64,000 nucleotides of DNA from DASPKX01 sp035627835 (GTDB lineage Bacteria > Verrucomicrobiota > Verrucomicrobiia > Limisphaerales > SXQI01): contig DASPKX010000172.1 in the NCBI GenBank assembly GCA_035627835.1, forward strand, positions 66,054-130,053, written 5' to 3'. Below the pieces are notes generated by a model, which did not search any database, was not told the DNA's origin, and saw only the letters and a program-made list of their open reading frames with translations. This document shows positions 25,711 through 32,728 of the stretch, piece by piece. A program made the translations under genes and the position numbers. Position 1 is the first letter of the stretch, and each line of letters begins with the position of its first letter.

Positions 25711-26805
25711 ATGTTTTTTCAGTGGCCGCGGATGTTCAGTGATTGGTTCAGCGAGCGAGCTGTGCCAAAAGCTGCCACGCTGTCATTCCTCTTTCACCTC
25801 GCCCTCTTCCTGATCATTGACCTGATGATTGGGGTCACCCCGCTTTTCCGCTCAGTCACTCCCTCTGTCATGGTGGAATTGCGGGAAGAAGCCAAAGCAA
25901 GGGCAGAAGCTGCTGCCGCCGAGGCTGAACGCCAGCAACCTGCCTTGGTGTTCGTTGAAGTAGATCCAACGAAACCGAGCGAACCGCCTCCAGAGAAGCC
26001 GTTCTATTCCAGCGCGAACACCCGCGCCGCAAATCCAGAGGTTGGCAACACGACCACCCCGAACATCGCTGGTCGGGAGGATTCGATTCCCAAGACGTTC
26101 GACACTTTGCGCCCCACCCCGGAAGCAGCGCCAAAACCCGAGCCCGCTGTTCAAGAAACGCCCCCCGAGGCGCAGCCCACGCAGCAGGTCCAGGAGCAGC
26201 CAAAACCTGCGGAGCCTCTTCCGAAGCCAGCGGAAACTCGTGTTGAGCCTACCCCGCAAACAAAACCTGAGGAACTGAAGCCAGCGGTGGATGGATTAGT
26301 TGTGGCCCCCGCGATCCCGGAGAAGATCATTCCTCCGGCTCAGCCCCCGATCACCCCACCGGCAGTCCGTCCGCAAACCCGCACCCGACCACGAAAGCTG
26401 GCAGAGGTAGCGCCCGATCGCGGCATGGTCATTGGGGAGAAGATGAAATCAACCGGCGGAGTGCGTCGCTTCGAGATTGAGCCTTCGCTCGATGTTAAGG
26501 AATCTCCGTTTGGAGATTACGATCGCGCTTTCATTGCCGCGGTGCAGAACCGTTGGCACCAGCTCCTGGATGAGCGTGATTACGTTGGCAATCGCCGCGG
26601 GAAAGTCGTGATCGAGTTCCGCCTGAACATGGATGGGCGCGTGACCGCAACCAAAGTCGCACAGAACGACGTGAGCGACACCCTGGCGTGGCTTTGCCAG
26701 CGGGCAATAGAAGACCCGGCTCCCTACGGGCGATTCCCTTCAGACCTTCGCCGTTTGTTGCAAAAGGATTATCGCGAGGTGCGATTCACTTTTCATTACC
26801 GCTAA
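25711..26805 (+). CDS. TonB-like energy-transducing protein
   Basis: The 364-residue protein has a short cytoplasmic N terminus, one transmembrane helix (~22-45, ATLSFLFHLALFLIIDLMIG), then a long proline-rich, glutamate-rich spacer (~65-235, many PKP/PEP/PPA units) that can span the periplasm. The C-terminal ~100 residues contain a TonB/TolA-like pattern (AFIAAVQNRWHQLLDERDY...GKVVIEFRLNMDGRVTATKVAQN..). It is followed within 22 bases by exbB- and exbD-type genes, which is the standard energising complex. Whether it powers TonB-dependent receptors or a Tol-like function cannot be told from this window. No receptor is encoded here. Confidence 0.82.
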   Translation: MFFQWPRMFSDWFSERAVPKAATLSFLFHLALFLIIDLMIGVTPLFRSVTPSVMVELREEAKARAEAAAAEAERQQPALVFVEVDPTKPSEPPPEKPFYSSANTRAANPEVGNTTTPNIAGREDSIPKTFDTLRPTPEAAPKPEPAVQETPPEAQPTQQVQEQPKPAEPLPKPAETRVEPTPQTKPEELKPAVDGLVVAPAIPEKIIPPAQPPITPPAVRPQTRTRPRKLAEVAPDRGMVIGEKMKSTGGVRRFEIEPSLDVKESPFGDYDRAFIAAVQNRWHQLLDERDYVGNRRGKVVIEFRLNMDGRVTATKVAQNDVSDTLAWLCQRAIEDPAPYGRFPSDLRRLLQKDYREVRFTFHYR

Positions 26806-26826
26806 ACTGTCGCAAGCTTCTTAAAA

Positions 26827-27465
26827 ATGTTCGAATTCATCCGAGCTGGCGGGCCTTTCATGTGGCTGCTGCTGCTGACATCGATGGTCGGCCTCACGTT
26901 TATCATCGAGCGCGGCATGGCGTTGCGGTGGCAGCGCGTGATCCCCGACGATGTGGCCAAAGCTATCGACGAAGCTGACACTCCCGGTGGGCTCCAAAAA
27001 CTGCGCACTCTCGCCGAAGCGCGCCCTTCAGCCCTGTCACGCATTTTGATTGTTGCGCTAGATCATCTGCATTGGCCAAAGGCTGAGACCGTGGACAGCA
27101 TCGAAACCAAAGCTCGCCACGAAGTGAATAGGCTAGAACGCGGCCTGGTCGTTCTTGAAATCGTGGTCGGCATCGCTCCCCTGCTCGGTCTGGTCGGCAC
27201 CATTCACGGATTGATCACTTTGTTCGGCGATCTGGGCCAGGCAAGCGGCGTTGACAACACTGTCCTCGCCAAAGGAATTGCGATCGCGCTGAACACCACC
27301 TTGGCTGGCTTGTTAATTGCCATCCCCGCGTTGGTTGCGTGGAGTTATTACAACAAACGCATCGAGAACATGGCTGTCGAATTGGAAACGCTCGCGGACC
27401 AATTCATGCGCCAGCAGCACCGGGATGTGGCGCCCGACCGAGCCGTTAACGTGCGCAAGCAATGA
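26827..27465 (+). CDS. ExbB/TolQ/MotA-family proton channel subunit
   Basis: The 212-residue inner-membrane protein has three transmembrane helices: residues ~8-25 (GGPFMWLLLLTSMVGLTFII), ~105-130 and ~150-175. The family signature is in VLEIVVGIAPLLGLVGTIHGLITLF and VLAKGIAIALNTTLAGLLIAIPALVAW. With ExbD it forms the proton-driven motor that energises the TonB-like protein encoded upstream. Its stop overlaps the exbD start by four bases. Confidence 0.93.
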   Translation: MFEFIRAGGPFMWLLLLTSMVGLTFIIERGMALRWQRVIPDDVAKAIDEADTPGGLQKLRTLAEARPSALSRILIVALDHLHWPKAETVDSIETKARHEVNRLERGLVVLEIVVGIAPLLGLVGTIHGLITLFGDLGQASGVDNTVLAKGIAIALNTTLAGLLIAIPALVAWSYYNKRIENMAVELETLADQFMRQQHRDVAPDRAVNVRKQ

Positions 27466-27878
27466 ACTTCCTCCGTCGCCGCAGGAAAGCCGCGCCCACG
27501 ATCATCATCATTTCGTTGATCGACATTCTGATCGTGCTGCTGATCTTCCTGATGGTCACCACGACCTTCAAACAGCAGCCTGCCGTGAAACTGGCTTTGC
27601 CGGAGTCGAAGCAGGCGACCAGCGGCAACGTGACGCAAAGCATTCTCCTGATCACCATTGCGCCTCAGCAACCGTTCTTCTACCTCGATCAAAAAGCGGT
27701 TACCTTTGATAAGCTGCAGCAAGAGTTGCTCGTGAGAGCCAAAGCCGCTCCTTCCACTCAGGTGGCTTTGAATGCGGACAGCAACGCCCCCTGGGGCCAG
27801 ATCATTCGCGTGATGGACGCAGTAAAAGCGGCGAACTTGAAAGAAGTCAGCGCGTTCACAAAAAACGCGGGGAAATAG
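27462..27878 (+). CDS. ExbD/TolR-family protein
   Basis: The 138-residue protein has a basic N terminus (MNFLRRRRKA) and one transmembrane helix, IIISLIDILIVLLIFLMVTTTF, containing the essential proton-carrying aspartate in SLIDILIVLLIF. The periplasmic domain follows. It is coupled to exbB by an ATGA overlap and completes the TonB-ExbB-ExbD operon. The gene ends one base before a convergent glycosyltransferase gene. Confidence 0.93.
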   Translation: MNFLRRRRKAAPTIIIISLIDILIVLLIFLMVTTTFKQQPAVKLALPESKQATSGNVTQSILLITIAPQQPFFYLDQKAVTFDKLQQELLVRAKAAPSTQVALNADSNAPWGQIIRVMDAVKAANLKEVSAFTKNAGK

Positions 27879-27879
27879 C

Positions 27880-29028
27880 TCAGACCTTTTGCAGTTTGCC
27901 GTCCGGCAACACTCGGAATTTTTCGCCCCTCCACACGACGGTGTTGCCAAGGAACGCGGCCGCCCACACCGCGACTTGAAGAAGATCCTTGAGCACGATT
28001 AGCGCTGATGGAGACCGCCGCTCATGCGCGGGCAGCAATCGGCGTTGCAAGTGCATCGCCATCACCACGCGTGTGCCAACCACAGCCGCTAAGGCGGAAA
28101 GCGAATAGACGCATGGCGCAACTGCCGCGAGCAAAGCCGAAAACAACGTGGCATTCGACAGGATGCTAAAGAAGTACGGGATCGGCTGGCAGACTCGCAC
28201 CGTTCGCGACCACCGCACCTGATGATCCCACACAGCTCGTGCGGACATAAACCCGGAGCGGCATTCGACCACCGTATCCGCAAGGGACACCACGCCGCCT
28301 GCACGGGCCGCTTTGTTCCCCAGTTGGTAATCGTCCGCAAGGTATTCGAGCAGGGCTTGGAACCCACCGATTTTCTCGAGCATCTCGCGGCGAATGATCA
28401 TGACCGCCCCGAGAGCAAAATCCATTTTGCTCAACATCTGCCCCTGCAGAACCTGGCTCCAGAAATCGACATTCACGTGCAACGCCTCAAGATGCATGGC
28501 CGTGTTTTTCGAGTTGGTGAGCGCGTAGAGAGAACAAACCAGACCAACCTCTGGGCTCCTAAACTGCCCCATCGCACACTTCAGGAAATCGCGATCGGCC
28601 CACACATCTGCGTCGCTGATTAACACGAACTCATGCCGCGCCTGCGGAGAAAGCTGAACCAGAGTTGAGACTTTGGCATTCGGCCCCAGTGCTTCGGGGC
28701 AATGAACATATTGAACGTCTTTGTCAGGGTGAGCCGCTCGCAACGCCTCAATCACGGCACACGCGGGATCGTTGGCCGACCGCGCGCCAAAAACGACCTG
28801 GACCTTCCCGGCGTAATCCTGGCTGAGCCAACTTTCGAAGCACTCCCTCGTATGTTCCTCTGCGCCTTTAACGGGCTTGAGGATCGTAATCGAGGGAGAT
28901 TCGTCCAGCGCGGGCGCCTCAGACAGTTTGGATGCAAGAGTGAAGCGGCTCGCAGCAACCCACTGCCAAAGCACTATAAGGAAGCTCAGGCAGGCCAGCC
29001 CGCCCAAGGCGATTGTTACAACCGACAT
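27880..29028 (-). CDS. Ceramide-glucosyltransferase-like (GT21/HpnI-type) membrane glycosyltransferase
   Basis: The 382-residue protein has an N-terminal membrane anchor (~3-25), a GT-A domain and three or four C-terminal transmembrane helices. The GT21 signature is complete: SITILKPVKGAEEHTRECFESW, the D-x-D in LISDADVWAD, D3 in EYLADDYQLGNKAAR, and the (Q/R)xxRW motif in WDHQVRWSRT. Family members glucosylate ceramide in eukaryotes and some bacteria, and HpnI transfers GlcNAc to bacteriohopanetetrol. No hopanoid or sphingolipid genes are nearby, so the acceptor lipid remains open. The gene is on the same strand as the upstream GspE-like gene, five bases away. Confidence 0.87.
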   Translation of the reverse strand: MSVVTIALGGLACLSFLIVLWQWVAASRFTLASKLSEAPALDESPSITILKPVKGAEEHTRECFESWLSQDYAGKVQVVFGARSANDPACAVIEALRAAHPDKDVQYVHCPEALGPNAKVSTLVQLSPQARHEFVLISDADVWADRDFLKCAMGQFRSPEVGLVCSLYALTNSKNTAMHLEALHVNVDFWSQVLQGQMLSKMDFALGAVMIIRREMLEKIGGFQALLEYLADDYQLGNKAARAGGVVSLADTVVECRSGFMSARAVWDHQVRWSRTVRVCQPIPYFFSILSNATLFSALLAAVAPCVYSLSALAAVVGTRVVMAMHLQRRLLPAHERRSPSALIVLKDLLQVAVWAAAFLGNTVVWRGEKFRVLPDGKLQKV

Positions 29029-29033
29029 GCGGG

Positions 29034-30251
29034 TCAGACCTGATCAACTGCGACCACGCGCAGGACTTCCTCCAAAGTGGTTTGGCCTCTGGCGACGCGC
29101 TGGAGCCCGTTATGCCACAGCGTCTTCATCCCCTCTTTGATAGCAATGTCCTGTAGAGCGCGCGTCGGCATCTTCTGGAGAATAGCGTCCCGCAGCACTT
29201 CATCCACCACCATCATTTCAGTCAGCGCTGTTCGCCCGAAGAATCCCGTCTGCATGCACTCATTGCAACCAACGCCTTTGCGCAGCTGAGCATGGTCACG
29301 CAGTTCCGCCGGAATCAATCGCGCCAAGCCAGGCTCAGGCTCGTAAGGCTGCGAGCAATAGACGCAGTTCATCCGAATCAATCTCAACCCCACGACACCA
29401 ATGATGCTGGAGGAAAGCAGGAAAGGCTCGATGTCCATGTTGATGAGGCGCGCAAAGACGCCCGAGGTCGTCCCAGAGTGAATCGTGCTGATCACCAAAT
29501 GCCCCGTCAGCCCCGCTTGCACCGCGATCGTCGCCGTCTCTGGATCGCGAATCTCGCCGACCATGATCACTTGCGGGTCTTGCCGCATCAGTGACCGTAG
29601 CGCGATCGGATACGTAAACTCTTTCGCGCGATTCACCTGCGCCTGGCTGATCATCGGCAGGTTGAACTCCACTGGATCTTCCACGGTGCTGATGCTGATT
29701 GTCGGGCCAAATTTGCCCACCAGGTGGCACAACGAAGCGTAAATGGCAGTCGTTTTTCCTGAGCCTGTCGGTCCCGTTAGCAGCAGCAATCCGCTCGGCT
29801 TGGAAAGCAGCTTCATGAACGTGTGCTGCGTCTCTTCGTCAAAGCCGAGCCCTTGCAATTCAAAGCTGCGATTGCTCGGGTCAAAAATACGCACGACGAT
29901 CTTTTCACCACGAACCGTCGGGAAAACGGAGATGCGCAATTCGACGCCACCGATGTCCGGGTTGGCAGGCGCATGGCCTTCCTGCGGAATGTCGTTCTGA
30001 TATGAAACGAGGCTGGCCATCACTTTCAGGCGCCCCGAAATCTTCTCCATCAAGTCGAGGGGCAAATGCACCAATTCCTGAAGCACGCCAATTAAACGCA
30101 CCCGCACAACAAGTGTGCTTTCCCACGGCTCGATATGGATGTCGCTTGCGCCCGCTTTAACGGCATCAAGGATGAGGTAGTTGACCAACGCGCCAATTTC
30201 GATTTGGTCGTACGAGGAGACAGACTGCAAGTAGCGCGTTGTTTGATTCAT
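29034..30251 (-). CDS. GspE/PilB-family secretion or pilus ATPase (short form)
   Basis: The 405-residue type II/IV secretion ATPase lacks the usual N1 domain of GspE/PilB (500-570 residues). The remaining elements are intact: N2-like ASDIHIEPWES, Walker A GPTGSGKTTA, Asp box and Walker B in QVIMVGEIRDPETA, His box TGHLVISTIHSGT, and the tetracysteine zinc site CVYC...CNEC. It should power assembly of a type IV pilus or T2SS-like pseudopilus. No other pilus gene lies in the window, so the partner machinery must be elsewhere. Just downstream on the same strand is the GT21-like gene. Confidence 0.9.
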   Translation of the reverse strand: MNQTTRYLQSVSSYDQIEIGALVNYLILDAVKAGASDIHIEPWESTLVVRVRLIGVLQELVHLPLDLMEKISGRLKVMASLVSYQNDIPQEGHAPANPDIGGVELRISVFPTVRGEKIVVRIFDPSNRSFELQGLGFDEETQHTFMKLLSKPSGLLLLTGPTGSGKTTAIYASLCHLVGKFGPTISISTVEDPVEFNLPMISQAQVNRAKEFTYPIALRSLMRQDPQVIMVGEIRDPETATIAVQAGLTGHLVISTIHSGTTSGVFARLINMDIEPFLLSSSIIGVVGLRLIRMNCVYCSQPYEPEPGLARLIPAELRDHAQLRKGVGCNECMQTGFFGRTALTEMMVVDEVLRDAILQKMPTRALQDIAIKEGMKTLWHNGLQRVARGQTTLEEVLRVVAVDQV

Positions 30252-30334
30252 ACCAGAAAGTGATTACCCGCCCTCATTCTTACGAGCGCTCCTAATGCTG
30301 TCATCAAAAATGCACGTTTGCGCCACAGCCAAAT

Positions 30335-30503
30335 GGTAGACGCGGTCCCCCGACCGGGCGTCTTCGCCACCTCTCCCATTGGTAGGCCCGGTCCCCTGAC
30401 CGGGCGTCCTCGCCACCTCTCCCATTGGTAGGCCCGGTCCCCTGACCGGGCGTCCTCCCGCCTCTCCAATTGGTAGGCCCGGTCCCCGACCGGGCGTCTT
30501 CGC
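30335..30503 (+). repeat. Tandem array of four REP-like units (~46-bp period)
   Basis: Units start at 30335, 30381, 30427 and 30472. Each carries GGTAGGCCCGGTCCCCTGAC followed by CGGGCGTCC (first unit diverged), separated by a conserved ~16-bp linker (TCGCCACCTCTCCCATT). The core GCCCGGTC/GACCGGGC forms an 8-bp hairpin with a four-base loop. It lies between the divergent GspE-like and type III PKS genes. The same core recurs at 32680, 47874, 50166, 50825 and 50917. Confidence 0.85.
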
Positions 30504-30605
30504 GCGGAAACGACCTTCCAGTCATCCGCACACCCCCGCCCATTTCTTCCGTCATTCGGCCGGCCCGCTTTGCGCTCTGAGCATTCCATGATTAAGATGC
30601 CCACC

Positions 30606-30611
30606 AGGAGG
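30606..30611 (+). promoter_or_regulatory. Strong ribosome-binding site of the type III PKS gene
   Basis: AGGAGG lies four bases before GAATATG, with the ATG at 30615. This decides the start against three upstream in-frame ATGs (30570, 30588, 30597). Confidence 0.75.
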
Positions 30612-30614
30612 AAT

Positions 30615-31676
30615 ATGCATCTTGCTGGAATCGGCGTCGCCGCCCCTGAGCAGCGTTACACGCAAATCGAAATTTGGGAGGCGTTGGCTCAGGCTCCGCA
30701 ATTTGCCAGCCTCACCCCGCGCTCTCAACTCCTCGTTCGCAAAGTACTGCACGCGGACAACGGAATTGATGCTCGCCACCTTTCCCTTAATTCGCTCGAC
30801 GCAGCATTTAACCTCACGCCTGATTCACTTCACTCGCGCTTCTCCAAAGCGGCGCCGGAGCTTGCTCTCCAAGCGGCGGAGAAAGCGCTCGCCCAAGCTC
30901 GGCTGACGCCTGCGGACATTGACGGCCTCGTGATCAGCACCTGCACGGGCTATCTCTGCCCCGGTTTAACGAGCTACGTGAGCGAGCGGATGGGCATTCC
31001 AACGAGCGCGCATATGCTCGACCTCGTGGGGCACGGTTGCGCCGCTGCCGCGCCCACCTTGAGAGCTGCTGAAGGAATGCTTGCCTCCAAACAAGCTAAA
31101 GTGGTCCTCGCGATCTGCGTGGAGGTTTGCAGCGCCGCGCTTTACCTCGACAATGATCCTGGCGTGCTCATCAGCGCCTGCCTATTCGCAGATGGGGCGG
31201 GCGCCATGATTCTCGCCCACGAACCTTCGCAGATCAGCGGGCGCACCGTCCGGTGGCGCGGCAGCCGTGGAATGTTGAGTCACCAGGACCGTGACTTCCT
31301 AAGGTTCGAAAGCCGGGGCGGCATGCTCCGCAACTTGCTCTCCCGCGAAGTTCCCACGCTGGTGGGAAAACACGCTGCCAGCGTTCTGCAAACCGCGCAG
31401 AAGGAACTTGAGTTTGACCGGGCGGACATCCAGCAATGGATCGTTCATGCGGGCGGGCGGGACATCCTGCACAGTGTGCAGCTCGCGCTGAGACTGGCCC
31501 CTCAAGATTTAGAGCGCAGCGCCGAGATTCTTCGAGAATTCGGCAATGTCAGCAGCTCGTCCGTTTTCTTTGTTATGGATCGCGCTCTAGCCAGTGGCGC
31601 TCCGGACGGCCTCTGGTGGATGACCACGTTCGGCGCGGGCATGGCATGTTACGGGGCTCTTTGGGAAGTAAGTTAA
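30615..31676 (+). CDS. Type III polyketide synthase (chalcone/stilbene synthase family)
   Basis: The 353-residue thiolase-fold enzyme condenses malonyl-CoA extenders onto an acyl-CoA starter without an acyl carrier protein. The catalytic triad is visible: Cys in LVGHGCAAAAPTLRAAE, His in WIVHAGGRDIL, and Asn in REFGNVSSSSVFFVMDRAL. Further family features are STCTGYLCPGLTSYVSERMG, FADGAGAMILAHE and the C-terminal TFGAGMACYGALWEV. The starter specificity and product cannot be read from the sequence. No tailoring methyltransferase or isoprenylcysteine-type gene adjoins it, unlike many alkylresorcinol clusters. REP units lie just upstream. Confidence 0.93.
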   Translation: MHLAGIGVAAPEQRYTQIEIWEALAQAPQFASLTPRSQLLVRKVLHADNGIDARHLSLNSLDAAFNLTPDSLHSRFSKAAPELALQAAEKALAQARLTPADIDGLVISTCTGYLCPGLTSYVSERMGIPTSAHMLDLVGHGCAAAAPTLRAAEGMLASKQAKVVLAICVEVCSAALYLDNDPGVLISACLFADGAGAMILAHEPSQISGRTVRWRGSRGMLSHQDRDFLRFESRGGMLRNLLSREVPTLVGKHAASVLQTAQKELEFDRADIQQWIVHAGGRDILHSVQLALRLAPQDLERSAEILREFGNVSSSSVFFVMDRALASGAPDGLWWMTTFGAGMACYGALWEVS

Positions 31677-31681
31677 GAGCC

Positions 31682-32662
31682 CTATTGCGGCGGCGGCACG
31701 CTCGCGACGGTGTAATATCCACGCGGATTACCCGGCGCGGTCGTGTCGCGAAAGTCGATCACACCTCCAACACCGGCCTTGTACGTTCCGAGGCTAAACC
31801 ATTCCACCCAGTTCGAGGTGACTTGCACCTCGTACCAGAGCCCCTCTTCCCCAAGGATTTTGAACTCGAACTCACCGTTCGGATGATACTTCGTCACCTG
31901 CAGCCGCGGTTGTGTCGCGAGTTGCCCTGTGATGCTGTAGTTGTCGAACACCATGTAGTTGTCCCCAGGCGCCTTCGGGTTGGCGACAATCCACGCGGCC
32001 GCAATATCGCTGAACGTAAGATTCCGCGAAGGGGTGGCCGTGATCGGATGCGAGTTCACGAGTGTGGTGCCATTCAAGCTCGCAGACCAGGTGTTCCGGC
32101 CATAATTCAGCACGATCTCCAGGTCATAAGTGCCGTCGTGCTCAAAGGTGTAGTTTGTATAAACAAACTTCGGATCATCATCCTCCGTGATGTACCAGAT
32201 CTCCTGTGTGCTCGTGTCGAATACGATTGAGAGCAGACGATAATTGTTCGTGCCATACACGCTCCAGCGGAACTCGTCCTTGCCGCCAGTTGTCGAGGCA
32301 AGCACCTGCATCTTCACGTTGAACTTCAGCACCGGATAACCGCTCGCCAACGGGGAAATCCCAAAGGGCCGCCACACTGTGGTGTCCACATTGTTCGTGT
32401 TTAGCGGGGGGAAGAATCCGATGAACGCTTGTTGCCCAAGGCCCTCAAAAGCTTCGGGCAGGAGGCCATTTCCGCCTGTCCCAGCTCCCTCCCAACCGCC
32501 CTGGTCACTCAACGTGAAGCGCCTATCGAACCCTTCGGAAGCCTCAAACCCAGTGGAGTAAATCACCTCCGTCTGCGCTGCCATGGCTCCCCTGGCGCTC
32601 ACCAGAAGCGCCAACCCCAATAAACAAAGCCGAACCCTGTGGAATAAAGTTTGGATATTCAT
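31682..32662 (-). CDS. Secreted hypothetical protein, concanavalin-like, with FYR-type C-terminal module
   Basis: The 326-residue product has a signal peptide (residues ~1-28, LCLLGLALLVSARGAMA). The body is rich in beta-strand patterns (YSTGFEASEGFD near the start, DEFRWSVYGTNNYRLLSIVFD, YDLEIVLNYGRNTWSASLNGT, DNYMVFDNYSITG), compatible with a jelly-roll/LamG-like domain. The last ~70 residues (YEVQVTSNWVEWFSLGTYKAG...RGYYTVASV) resemble the C-terminal module of other secreted proteins in the window. Location is periplasm or surface. Its ligand is unknown. It is convergent with the PKS gene, six bases apart. Confidence 0.72.
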   Translation of the reverse strand: MNIQTLFHRVRLCLLGLALLVSARGAMAAQTEVIYSTGFEASEGFDRRFTLSDQGGWEGAGTGGNGLLPEAFEGLGQQAFIGFFPPLNTNNVDTTVWRPFGISPLASGYPVLKFNVKMQVLASTTGGKDEFRWSVYGTNNYRLLSIVFDTSTQEIWYITEDDDPKFVYTNYTFEHDGTYDLEIVLNYGRNTWSASLNGTTLVNSHPITATPSRNLTFSDIAAAWIVANPKAPGDNYMVFDNYSITGQLATQPRLQVTKYHPNGEFEFKILGEEGLWYEVQVTSNWVEWFSLGTYKAGVGGVIDFRDTTAPGNPRGYYTVASVPPPQ

Positions 32663-32679
32663 GTGAGCAAGCGCTCAGG

Positions 32680-32710
32680 CAGGCCCCCGTCCCTGACCGG
32701 GGTTCCTACC
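32680..32710 (+). repeat. Degenerate REP unit
   Basis: CAGGCCCCCGTCCCTGACCG followed by GGGTTCCTACC is a diverged copy of the GTAGGCCCGGTCCCCTGACCGGGC element, placed between two minus-strand genes. Confidence 0.5.
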
Positions 32711-32728
32711 TGGGCGGAGTTGAATACG

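Noticed and set aside
30335..30503. CRISPR array
   Set aside because: Units have a 46-base period but the linkers are also conserved, so there are no unique spacers. No cas gene is nearby, and the core is found singly elsewhere.
30304..30604. Minus-strand ORFs composed of repeated 'RPGRGTGPTNWRG' peptides
   Set aside because: They are translations of the tandem REP units, not protein-coding genes.
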